NCBI RefSeq assembly: GCF_034119425.1 | Contig: NZ_JAWUEL010000005.1 | Location: 32,133 to 96,132, forward strand | Origin: Actinotignum schaalii_C | Lineage (GTDB): Bacteria > Actinomycetota > Actinomycetes > Actinomycetales > Actinomycetaceae | Length of the DNA: 64,000 nucleotides | Direction: 5' to 3' | Part shown: piece after piece, positions 54,101-61,115 of the stretch | How positions within the stretch are numbered: the first letter of the stretch is position 1 | How the letters are laid out: every line of letters starts with the position of its first letter | Program-made: the position numbers and the translations under genes | The notes under the pieces: model-generated | The model's database searches: none | Told to the model about the DNA's origin: nothing | Seen by the model: the letters and a program-made list of their open reading frames with translations, nothing else

Positions 54101-55902
54101 TTGATGTCCAGGTGGCCGTAGTGTTTCCCGCCCGAGATGAGCTTCTTCACGCCCGCCTCGTTGGTCTTCCACATTTCCGGTTCGTTGGCCTGCGCCATCC
54201 ACACGGAGTGGGAGTTGAAACGCAGCGGTTCGAAGGCACCGCCCTCTCCCGTCTTGACCATCTTCTCACCGCGCAGGCCGTCGGAAGCTACGCCGACGTC
54301 CCAGTGGTACACGCCCACGCCGTCGCCCGCTTCGTCCACGTAGGAGGCCTGGAACATTTCGTCGTGGCCAGAGAATACGGAGGCGACATTGTACTTTTCG
54401 AAAAGCGGCTGGAGGTGGCGCATGGGCACACCCGGCTGCTGATCGGGGAACTTGTGACCCATCGGAGTACCGTGCACACCGTTGGAATATGCGACGTGGT
54501 GGTATTGCACGATAATGATCTGGCCCTTGGCGCGAGCATCAGCCAGCTGTTCTTCGAGCCAGCGGTACTGCTCCGAACCGGGCATGAAGCTGGGCTGATC
54601 CACCGAATCGGGGGCCGCATCCGGGCCCCACCAGCCGGCCGCCACAGACTTGGGGAAGTCCCGCGCGTATTCCTCGTACGGGAAAACGCCCTGGGTGTCC
54701 GTCCCGAGCTGAGCGGCGGTAATGCCTGCGTCGTTGCCTTCGATCTTGGCTTCTTCCGGCATCGTCTTGGTGGTCTGATCCGTACCGTTGGTCGAATCGA
54801 GGCTGATAATGGTCACCGGCCCCATATCGGTGCGGTGGTAGGCATCGCGAGCATTCGCGTTATCCGAGCCGTTGGTATCAAAAACCTGGTTGTAGGCGGC
54901 GCGCGCCCGGGCTACCGCGGTGCGATCATCGGCGCTGCCGTAGCCGTACACTTCGTGGTTGCCCAGCGAGGTGATAACCGGAATCGAATCGAGGAGCTGG
55001 CCTTTATCGCCCGCGAAGTAACGGAACCATTCATCCCAATGGCTCTGCGAGGAGGCGCGTTCCGCGATGTCGCCGGGCAGCAGCACCAGGTCAGGCTTGG
55101 CGGCGGCAATGGCGGCGTTATTGATTTCTTGCGCCTTATCCTCGGTAAGCATGTAATTGACGGCGTACTTCCCGTTACGAGTGGAGCCGCCGAATTTCTC
55201 ATCCCAAGCCGAGCCCTTACCCGGGCGCTCTTCGGAGCCTTCCGCCAGGTTGAGGGTCTGTTCCCATTCACGGTAGGTCACGCGCCCGATGGGATCGGTT
55301 TCGGTATCGGAGAAGGCGATGATATGGAGCGGATCAGTAATCCCCGCCTTGCCGTCCGGGAGGGTGCGCAGCGTGGCGGAATGCGCGTAGCCGTCCACCG
55401 TGACCGTGTAGGTGTAGGTGGAGCTGGGCTGGAGCTCTTCCACGCGCTGGCTGTACTTATAGGGATGATCAGCACGAATCCAAGCTCCCTGCGGTACGGA
55501 CAGCGCCTTCCCGCGGCTGAGGGTGCCCTGCTTGAGTTCGTAGTCCTGGTAATCGTTCACCGGGTTCTGCACGCCGGCTACCGTGTAGGTGCGCCCTTCG
55601 GCGGGCAGACCCGGGCCGGTGATGGTGAGAACGGCATTATGGCCCAGTTCCGTAAACCAGTTAATCGTCATCTCGTGGGCACCGGGGCGCTGCAGGTAGG
55701 GCAGCACTCGGAAGCCGGGACGTGGATCCATGGGCTGAGTCACCCCGTCAACGACGACGGGATTCTCATTCGTAGAGGCGAGAGCCGGAGAATCGACTCC
55801 CGGGAGTACTGGGTCGGCCATGGCTGGCACGGTACATGCCACCCCGACCGGCACTAGCGTAGCGGCAGCTAGAGCCGCTACTACTCGACGCACGTGTCGC
55901 AT
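51163..55902 (-). CDS. Secreted protein with two metallophosphoesterase domains, a lectin-like domain and Ca-binding repeats
   Basis: A 1,579-residue exported protein. The signal peptide is at about 1-30 (RRVVAALAAATLVPVGVACT, AMA cleavage site). A purple-acid-phosphatase-like Fn3 part (about 60-180) precedes the first metallophosphoesterase domain, with HIIAFSDTETD, LVLLPGDIAERA, TSLGNHEVYG, QYHHVAYS and FSGHDE. A second such domain (about 680-1000) has GVIPDTQFY, HLGDIVDQYN, LAGNHDVG, VNSHQL and FNGHHHGA. A concanavalin/LamG-like domain follows (GFTFETFIKISPKF, WLHLAVVNDPETKMTTMYVDG). A Thr/Glu/Pro/Ser repeat linker leads to five VCBS/FG-GAP-like units with GDWNGDG, GDWDGDGVDTPG and similar. 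No LPXTG anchor. Start ATG 55902 has GAAGGA seven bases upstream. Probably hydrolyses phosphoesters outside the cell; the target is not known. Confidence 0.9.
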   Translation of the reverse strand: MRHVRRVVAALAAATLVPVGVACTVPAMADPVLPGVDSPALASTNENPVVVDGVTQPMDPRPGFRVLPYLQRPGAHEMTINWFTELGHNAVLTITGPGLPAEGRTYTVAGVQNPVNDYQDYELKQGTLSRGKALSVPQGAWIRADHPYKYSQRVEELQPSSTYTYTVTVDGYAHSATLRTLPDGKAGITDPLHIIAFSDTETDPIGRVTYREWEQTLNLAEGSEERPGKGSAWDEKFGGSTRNGKYAVNYMLTEDKAQEINNAAIAAAKPDLVLLPGDIAERASSQSHWDEWFRYFAGDKGQLLDSIPVITSLGNHEVYGYGSADDRTAVARARAAYNQVFDTNGSDNANARDAYHRTDMGPVTIISLDSTNGTDQTTKTMPEEAKIEGNDAGITAAQLGTDTQGVFPYEEYARDFPKSVAAGWWGPDAAPDSVDQPSFMPGSEQYRWLEEQLADARAKGQIIIVQYHHVAYSNGVHGTPMGHKFPDQQPGVPMRHLQPLFEKYNVASVFSGHDEMFQASYVDEAGDGVGVYHWDVGVASDGLRGEKMVKTGEGGAFEPLRFNSHSVWMAQANEPEMWKTNEAGVKKLISGGKHYGHLDIKIQPYAGPALDSGVKPAAEMVMTPISLFPILDDNYEVEKVERRELLSGQFTVYLDAEGNPLAGTPQEGTGQDEEKTPLSNFSLGVIPDTQFYSRYATAETGNQFGAMYGSEPFSSQTSWIAENAEKYGIKMSMHLGDIVDQYNRPQQWEIADKAMKILEDAGHPYSILAGNHDVGADASDTDPVGYGTYKEWFGAERAAKNVTFVERDPSGAHEYHILKVNGQDFLVMNLSWQAQDDALQWASDVLDKHPNTPTIVNSHQLINVEGDGVTPLATEFGEKVWNKVIRNHDQVFLTFNGHHHGATTWTRTNDAGHPVYQVLMDYQMAYMGGNGYMGMVEFDLPGNKIYQTSFSPWVMTKAKDTLVPDDQAILTGAGQTFELDFNFAERFPNLVIADTKASLTTPQLREWLATYDAPTQVTPTAPTSAEDYPQVESTVAHWKMPVDKAEGTPVAVGEAIVDAVGGDNFTRAPLDQPGSKGAEEGDVVWTRDHHPLSANAGAVCFANGGRDNARWNNFVTAADAAVNNETFENGFTFETFIKISPKFDNKNNAWMAWLSRDGQRQNIAGYNNTEGEEPPFAWAMSNLAEIQFSFVDSQKPTPAESSAWSGEIVSRDQWLHLAVVNDPETKMTTMYVDGVPVLRNSPGTVGVGTQGLPWVLGAGSYAGVRESGFQGCIGEVRLVGEPLDSSKWLTARAGETPGGEQPGGEEPGTEPSVEPTEPGTEPTEPGTEPSTEPSTEPSKPGTEPSDKPSKPAAPQGNLLFSSTALAGGNADRVTSYGRAGETIFVGDWDGDGVDTPGVRRGNTFLLTNAATGNAQMQFSFGRADDEIIIGDWNGDGKDTIGVRRGNTVYVRDDLTGGNHTSTVSFGRHGDQIVAGDWDGNGRDELAVRRGNTVFAQGAFADTQAKSTSSYGRPGDVFLAGDWNGDGVDGIGVVRGNVWHLRDNVGEGVAVASFGFGRAGDVFLAGDWNGAGADRPAVNR
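51850..51990 (-). repeat. Pro/Glu/Thr/Ser repeat linker
   Basis: About 45 residues of alternating EPGTEPTEPGTEPS-like tetrapeptides between the lectin-like domain and the Ca-binding repeats. In-frame DNA repeats can change length. Confidence 0.8.
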
Positions 55903-56265
55903 GAATATCCTTCGCTTTGAGCTAGTCGGGGCGCGGATTGGCCCGACTCGGAAACACGCGTTTCCATTGCTCAAACTATTGAATTCGCCTTAATAAGCCG
56001 TAAACGGGCTCTTAATTTAAGGAGCTTCACGTGAATATCACACTGCGGCGGTACGGTGCGGACGGGGCGGCGCGGGCGGCGCGACGGTGGGAATGGTGCG
56101 GGAGTGGACGGCGCGACGGTGCGCCCCTGCGGAGAACGGTGGGTGGCACGACGACGGCGCAGCTACGCTGCGCATATACGCGTGTGGGGTGGGAAGGCTG
56201 AGCCTCCCACCCCACACGCCCACCGCACTAGCGGGCACGTTCGTGCATATCTGAATTAGCCGAGA
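55903..56265. other. Intergenic region upstream of the phosphatase gene
   Basis: 363 bases without a gene. The first 120 bases are AT-rich and likely hold the phosphatase promoter. They contain the palindromes CTTAATTTAAG (56011-56021) and TTCACGTGAA (56026-56035), which look like operator candidates. The rest is GC-rich and repetitive, ending in a strong hairpin at 56180-56219. Confidence 0.6.
56180..56219 (-). terminator. Strong hairpin downstream of tig
   Basis: Arms GCGTGTGGGGTGGGA... (56180-56199) and complement (56201-56219) pair over about 19 bases with one bulged A. It lies about 47 bases past the tig stop. No T-tract. Confidence 0.65.
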
Positions 56266-57855
56266 TTAGCCAAGCAGCTCTTCAAGCTTCTTCACGAGGG
56301 TCTTGCGAGCCTTGCCGGCCTTCTCCGCCTCGAGCACGCGAGCCACTTCAGCGGCATCCGCATCCTGGGCGTATTCCACGACTTCGTCCACCTTCTTGGT
56401 GGCCGGGTCGAAAGCTTCCGCATCGCCAGCCGGCGCATCCGCGGCGGGAGTTTCCTCCGCCGGCGCGGCGTCGTCGCCCTGCGCTGCGTTATCCGAAGCC
56501 GCAGCGTCCTCATCAACCGGGCCATCCCACACGGGGCGGGACGGAGCGGCGGAGAAGTCCGGGGTGAGTTCTTCTTCCGGCTTTTCACCAACGACCTTGA
56601 TGACATCCACCTCGTTGCCGTTGGTGTCCACAACCTTGGCCAGGCGCAGCGCGGAAATAAGCGCCTTGCCGCGGCGCAGCTCGCCGCTGAAAGCCCCGAG
56701 CTGGCCGGTCTGCGCGGCCGCGGAGATGAACTGGTTGGGGTCCATGCCGTAAGACTGGGCCTGCTGCACCAGGAAGTTGAAGAGTTCATCCTGGGTGGTA
56801 TCCACACCGAACTTCTTGGCCAGCTCATCGAGGATGATCTGGTCGCGCAGCGAATCGCGGATTTCCCCGCGGATTTCCTTGGCGTGGTCGTCGTCCGTGG
56901 CGCGGTTTTCGGATTCGAGGTGGCGTTCCACTTCAGCGTCGATCACGCGCTTGGGCAGCTGCACCGTAACATCCTCGCGGAGCTTATCCAGGAGAAGATT
57001 ACGGGCGGCCATGACCTGCACCTGGGCGGCATCCGTGGCGGCCTTTTCCGCCAGGTCCGCACGCAGTTCCTCAATGGTGTCAAATTCGGAGGCGAGCTGG
57101 GCGAAATCATCATCCGCTTCCGGAAGTTCGGATTCCTGCACCTTCTCCACCGTGACCGTGACATCGGCCTGCTGCCCGGCGTGCTCCCCACCCACGAGGG
57201 TGGAGGTGAAGCTCAGCTCATCGCCGGCCGCGGCACCGTTGACCGCCTCATCCAGGCCGTCGAGCATATTGTCATCACCGATGCGGTAGGAGACACCCTC
57301 CACCGAATCAACTTCCTCACCGTCGATGCTGGCGGAGAGGTTAATGGTGACGTAGTCGCGGCTGGCGGCGGCGCGCTCCACAGTCTTGAGGGTGGCGAAG
57401 CGTTCGCGCAGCTGTTCGAGGCGCTCCTCCACGGCATCCTCATCGGCATTGGTGGCTTCCACTTCGAAGCTGTACTGCGCCGGATCCGGGAGAACAATGG
57501 CCGGGCGCACATCCACCGTAACGGTGAAGGCAAGCGGGTCGGTGGAGTTCTTTTCCATCGCTACGCCGGTCACGTCCACCGCGGGACGGCCCATGGGAAC
57601 GAGGTCGTGCTCTTCCAGAACGTCCTGGTAGTAGCCGTCCAGAGAGTCGTTAATCGCCTGCTCCACAATCGCGGCGCGGCCAATCTGCGCTTCCAGAACG
57701 CGCGCGGGCACGTGACCCCGGCGGAATCCAGGGATCTGCACCTGGTTACCGATGGTCTTCGCGGCCTTGTCAATTTCCGGCTTGAATTCCTCGAAAGGAA
57801 CCTCAACGGTCAGCTTTACCTGGGTGGGATCGAGCTGTTCGTAGGAGCTTTCCAA
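56266..57855 (-). CDS. tig: Trigger factor
   Basis: Ribosome-bound chaperone with prolyl isomerase activity. 529 residues: an N-terminal ribosome-binding domain with GFRRGHVPARVLE, an FKBP-like PPIase domain (about 155-240, DYVTINLSASIDGEEVD), and the C-terminal helical arms (about 245-425, with AQSYGMDPNQFISAAAQTGQL). An acidic Ala/Asp/Glu-rich linker (about 445-500) and a closing basic helix (RVLEAEKAGKARKTLVKKLEELL) are extra and typical of some actinobacteria. The start is TTG 57855 with GGAG six bases upstream. Single gene; clpP1 and clpP2 are nearby on the same strand, as often seen. Confidence 0.96.
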   Translation of the reverse strand: MESSYEQLDPTQVKLTVEVPFEEFKPEIDKAAKTIGNQVQIPGFRRGHVPARVLEAQIGRAAIVEQAINDSLDGYYQDVLEEHDLVPMGRPAVDVTGVAMEKNSTDPLAFTVTVDVRPAIVLPDPAQYSFEVEATNADEDAVEERLEQLRERFATLKTVERAAASRDYVTINLSASIDGEEVDSVEGVSYRIGDDNMLDGLDEAVNGAAAGDELSFTSTLVGGEHAGQQADVTVTVEKVQESELPEADDDFAQLASEFDTIEELRADLAEKAATDAAQVQVMAARNLLLDKLREDVTVQLPKRVIDAEVERHLESENRATDDDHAKEIRGEIRDSLRDQIILDELAKKFGVDTTQDELFNFLVQQAQSYGMDPNQFISAAAQTGQLGAFSGELRRGKALISALRLAKVVDTNGNEVDVIKVVGEKPEEELTPDFSAAPSRPVWDGPVDEDAAASDNAAQGDDAAPAEETPAADAPAGDAEAFDPATKKVDEVVEYAQDADAAEVARVLEAEKAGKARKTLVKKLEELLG

Positions 57856-58051
57856 CTTTTTCTCCAGTCTAAAAATGGGGGTGATAACCCTTGTCGATAG
57901 GACGAATCCGTCCCCTTACTGCGCCGCGCCGGGCGCGGGCATACCCGCTAATTCTACGGCACGCACCCCGGGTGATGGGAGTGCTAGCGCACAACTACTC
58001 GCCATATGTGAACGCACTCTCACCCGCGCACCGTTATGGGGCACGACGACG

Positions 58052-58090
58052 CAGCTGCCCGGTACCTCGCTGCGAGGTACCGGGCAGCTG
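58052..58090. repeat. Perfect 19-bp inverted repeat with one-base loop
   Basis: CAGCTGCCCGGTACCTCGC at 58052-58070 and its exact complement at 58072-58090. It lies 62 bases past metQ in the 297-base gap before tig; it may end metQ transcription or act as a cruciform. No T-tract. Confidence 0.75.
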
Positions 58091-58151
58091 GAGCTCACTC
58101 GCCTACCAGCGCAGCTGGCAAGGCGGGGTGATGAGGCTCGGGTAATGAACC

Positions 58152-58994
58152 TTAGAAGGCGGGGATAACCTCGCCGTTCGGCCAGGTATCACGAATGTAC
58201 TTGGCAACCTCGGGGCTGTGCAGCGCGGCATCCAGCTTCTTCACGCCCTCGAGCTTCTCACCGGTGGCCTTGGAGTTCCAGGCGAGGATATTGCCGTAGG
58301 GGTTATCGGTCGGATCTTCGGTGTAGATAGCGTCTTTGGAAGGAACCAGGCCGTTTTGCAGGGCGAAGTTACCGTTGATAATCGCGATATCCACGTCCGG
58401 GAGGATCTTCGGGACGGACGGAGCATCAGCTTCGCGGAAGGTGAGGTTCTTCGGGTTCTCCACCACGTCGTAAATGGTGGGGGAAGTAACCTGCGGGTTG
58501 AGCTTGATGAGGTTGTTCTTCTGGAGCAGATCGAGGGCCCGGGCCTGGTTGGACGGATCGTTCGTCACGCCCACCACGGCATTGTCCTTGAGCTCGCTGA
58601 GCTGCTTGATCTTCTTGGAGTAGATGCCGTAGGGCTCGATGTGAATACCTGCGCCGTGGTCCAGGGTGTAGTTCTTTTCCTGGATTTCGTTCTCAAGGTA
58701 GGGCAGGTGCTGGAAGTAATTCGCGTCGATTTCCCCGGCGTTGAGTGCCACATTGGGCTGCACGTAATCGTTGTACTCGCGGATGTCCAGGGTGAAACCG
58801 GCATCCTTGGCAAGGTTATCGTTGACGAATTCCAGGATTTGCTTATGCGGGGCCGGCGAGGCACCGACCACGAGGCGCACCGCGCCGTCGTCGTTCTTCG
58901 CGGGAGCGGAGGAGGCCGAATCCGAGCTACCGCAGCCGCTCAACGCGAGCGCGCTCACCGCAGCTACCAGGGCAATTTTCGAAAGCTTCTTCAT
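58152..58994 (-). CDS. metQ: Methionine-binding lipoprotein MetQ (NlpA family)
   Basis: Surface lipoprotein that binds methionine (D- or L-) for the MetNI importer. From ATG 58994 the signal is ALVAAVSALALSGC with lipidated Cys at residue 21. Family motifs: VGASPAPHKQILEFV, LNAGEIDANYFQHLPYLE, VGVTNDPSNQARALDLLQ. 280 residues, normal length. GAGGAA lies nine bases upstream of the start. It is the third gene of metNIQ, with a 117-base gap after metI. Confidence 0.95.
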   Translation of the reverse strand: MKKLSKIALVAAVSALALSGCGSSDSASSAPAKNDDGAVRLVVGASPAPHKQILEFVNDNLAKDAGFTLDIREYNDYVQPNVALNAGEIDANYFQHLPYLENEIQEKNYTLDHGAGIHIEPYGIYSKKIKQLSELKDNAVVGVTNDPSNQARALDLLQKNNLIKLNPQVTSPTIYDVVENPKNLTFREADAPSVPKILPDVDIAIINGNFALQNGLVPSKDAIYTEDPTDNPYGNILAWNSKATGEKLEGVKKLDAALHSPEVAKYIRDTWPNGEVIPAF

Positions 58995-59111
58995 GGTTAA
59001 TATTCCTCTATTTTTCACAATGTTGGTGGTGATGACATATCGCTGTACACCGTTCGCTGACAGCGCTGCTCCGGGTGCATCCCGGTGGTGCGTGACCCGG
59101 CCGGCGGTTCC

Positions 59112-59861
59112 TTAGCGGTGATCCACCAGCCGGCTGAGCATGTCACCCAGCGCCTGGATAACCATGACGAGGAGCACCAGCACGACCACCACGATCGTGA
59201 GGACATCCGGGCGGTTATTGTAGTACCCGGCGTTTTGGGCCATGGCGCCCAGCCCGCCGCCGCCCACAGCACCCGCCATGGCCGAGTAGCCAACAAGGGT
59301 AACCGCGAGGATCGTGACGGATTGGACGAGGGCCGGCAGCGCTTCGCGCATGAGCACCCCGAACATGATGCGGGTGCGGGAGGCTCCCATCATGAGGACG
59401 GCTTCCACTTTGCCGCGCTCGACGCCCATGAGATTGGATTCCACCAGGCGCGCGAAGTAAAAGGCCGCTGAGATCGTGAGCGGAACGGTGAAGCCCTGCC
59501 AGGCGCTGCCCGTTCCGGCGATTGCACGCGAAAAGCCGATGAGAATAAAGACGAAGATAATGAAGGGGATGGCGCGGCCCACGTTGACAATAAAACCGAG
59601 GGTTTTATTGAGGAGCGGCGAGGGAAGTAGTCCCCCGCGGCCGGTTGCCACGAGGACCATCCCGAGGATAAGGCCGAGCGCCGAAGCGATAACCGTGGAG
59701 ATACCCACCATCGCCAGCGTTTCGAAGGTGGCGCGGGCCAGGCCGTCCTTGATTTCCGGGGCATCGAACCAGGTGCCGCGCTCCAGCGGGAGTGCGGCCG
59801 CGGCGGATGCGGCCGGCGCGGAAAGAACCGGGCTGAGAACTGCACTGAGAAGAGTGGTCAT
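59112..59861 (-). CDS. metI: Methionine ABC transporter permease MetI
   Basis: Membrane subunit of the methionine importer. 249 residues with about five to six membrane segments. The EAA loop is LMMGASRTRIMFGVLMREALP near residue 160. AGAVGGGGLGAMAQNAGYY closes the family pattern. A short hydrophobic Ala/Pro-rich lead precedes the first segment. It overlaps metN by four bases. Confidence 0.95.
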   Translation of the reverse strand: MTTLLSAVLSPVLSAPAASAAAALPLERGTWFDAPEIKDGLARATFETLAMVGISTVIASALGLILGMVLVATGRGGLLPSPLLNKTLGFIVNVGRAIPFIIFVFILIGFSRAIAGTGSAWQGFTVPLTISAAFYFARLVESNLMGVERGKVEAVLMMGASRTRIMFGVLMREALPALVQSVTILAVTLVGYSAMAGAVGGGGLGAMAQNAGYYNNRPDVLTIVVVVLVLLVMVIQALGDMLSRLVDHR

Positions 59862-60844
59862 ACTGCCCGCACCTCCGCGGTGATTCCGGCGTTAGTCATC
59901 GCGGTGAGAACGGTATCGACCTGCGCGTCGCTGACCACGAGGGCCAGGCGCGCAATCTGAATCTCACCGATGGATTCAAAAACGCCCGCGCCAATATCGC
60001 AGCCGAGGCGCGCGGCCAGGCTGAGAGCTTGGGACCCGGCGGTTTCTCCGGGGCGGGCGGTAAAGGCAATATCGATAATGGAACCCGAAACGTTGGTCGT
60101 TTCAATATCCGGAGCGGGCACGAGGCGGCGCGCGAGGGGCGAACTCACGTCCGCGAGCACGCTTTCAATGGTGCCGCCGGCGGTAATCCGGCCGGATTCG
60201 AGGAGGGTCACCGAATCGCAGATTCGGCGCACCACCTCCATTTCGTGGGTGATAATAACGACGGTCACCCCGTAGGCATCGCGCACCTCACGGAGCAGTT
60301 CGAGGATCTGCAAGGTGGTATCCGCGTCCAGCGCGGAGGTGGGCTCATCGCAGAGCAGCACTGACGGCGTGGTGGCCAGGGCGCGCGCAATGGCCACGCG
60401 CTGGCGCTGCCCGCCCGAAAGCTGGGATGGATAAGAATCGCCCCGATCAGCAAGGCCGACGACGCCCAGCAGCTCGCGCACCCGTTCGGCTATCTTCGCG
60501 GATTTTTCACCGGCGATCTGAAGAGGGTAGGCGATATTTTCCGCGGCGGTGCGTGCCTCAAGCAGGTTGCCACCCTGGAACACCATCCCGATGGTGCGCC
60601 GGGCCGCGCGTAATTTCGAGGCCGGCAGCGCGTTGAGATCTTCGCCGTTAATGCGAATGGAGCCGCTGGTGGGTTTTTCCAGGGCGGTGAGGCAGCGAAT
60701 GAGGGTGGATTTACCCGCCCCTGATTCACCGACGATGCCGTGAATTTCCCCGGTGGGGATGGTGAGCGAGATGCCGCGCAGCGCCGCCACGGATTCCGCT
60801 CCGCGGCGCGGGTAGATCTTCTCCACCTCGGCTAGTTCGATCAT
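59858..60844 (-). CDS. metN: Methionine ABC transporter ATPase MetN
   Basis: ATPase subunit of the methionine importer. From ATG 60844 (AGGGGA eight bases upstream) 328 residues. Walker A is GESGAGKSTLIRCL, signature QLSGGQRQRVAIARAL, Walker B VLLCDEPTSALD. The C-terminal NIL-like regulatory domain (about 250-328) is present; in homologues it binds methionine and shuts the transporter off from inside. First gene of metNIQ. Confidence 0.95.
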   Translation of the reverse strand: MIELAEVEKIYPRRGAESVAALRGISLTIPTGEIHGIVGESGAGKSTLIRCLTALEKPTSGSIRINGEDLNALPASKLRAARRTIGMVFQGGNLLEARTAAENIAYPLQIAGEKSAKIAERVRELLGVVGLADRGDSYPSQLSGGQRQRVAIARALATTPSVLLCDEPTSALDADTTLQILELLREVRDAYGVTVVIITHEMEVVRRICDSVTLLESGRITAGGTIESVLADVSSPLARRLVPAPDIETTNVSGSIIDIAFTARPGETAGSQALSLAARLGCDIGAGVFESIGEIQIARLALVVSDAQVDTVLTAMTNAGITAEVRAV

Positions 60845-60903
60845 CTCGTATCCCCTGACGTTTCCCTTAGTGTGCTCAGCGGGGCTGCTGCGCACAGTCA
60901 ATC

Positions 60904-60932
60904 ATCGTAGGTGTTTTTGCCGGTGACAACAA
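60904..60932 (-). promoter_or_regulatory. Promoter of metNIQ
   Basis: Minus strand: -35 TTGTTG (60932-60927), 17-base spacer, -10 TACGAT (60909-60904), giving a leader of about 53 bases. A short palindrome CTCATGAG (60944-60951) lies upstream. The leader is too short for a SAM riboswitch of known class. Confidence 0.6.
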
Positions 60933-60978
60933 CGCAATGGCTCACTCATGAGATACGCCACGGTAGGTTTCGGGGGTG

Positions 60979-61089
60979 AAAAACAGCGCTATCCCCTCGG
61001 TTTCCCCCGACATTTCCGCGTTTTCCCTCCCGGCGATGCCGGTGCGGGTTTTGCGCAAATACTTTTTCCAAGGTCCCCGAGGGGATAGC
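60979..61089 (-). terminator. Long-loop terminator of the surface protein gene
   Basis: Perfect 13-bp arms GCTATCCCCTCGG (60988-61000) and complement (61077-61089), 76 bases apart, followed on the minus strand by TTTTT (60983-60979). The loop has a smaller CCGGC/GCCGG hairpin. It starts 27 bases past the gene's stop. Confidence 0.6.
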
Positions 61090-61115
61090 TTAGGGTCGCT
61101 GACCTGCCGTTTCGC

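Noticed and set aside
51286..55857. A 1,523-codon open frame on the plus strand antisense to the large phosphatase
   Set aside because: Long open antisense frames are expected opposite GC-biased coding sequence. It lacks domain motifs and the minus-strand gene has signal peptide, ribosome binding site and clear catalytic motifs.
60845..61115. SAM riboswitch in front of metN
   Set aside because: The promoter leaves a leader of about 53 bases and I see no known SAM riboswitch core. The nearby long stem belongs to the upstream surface protein gene.
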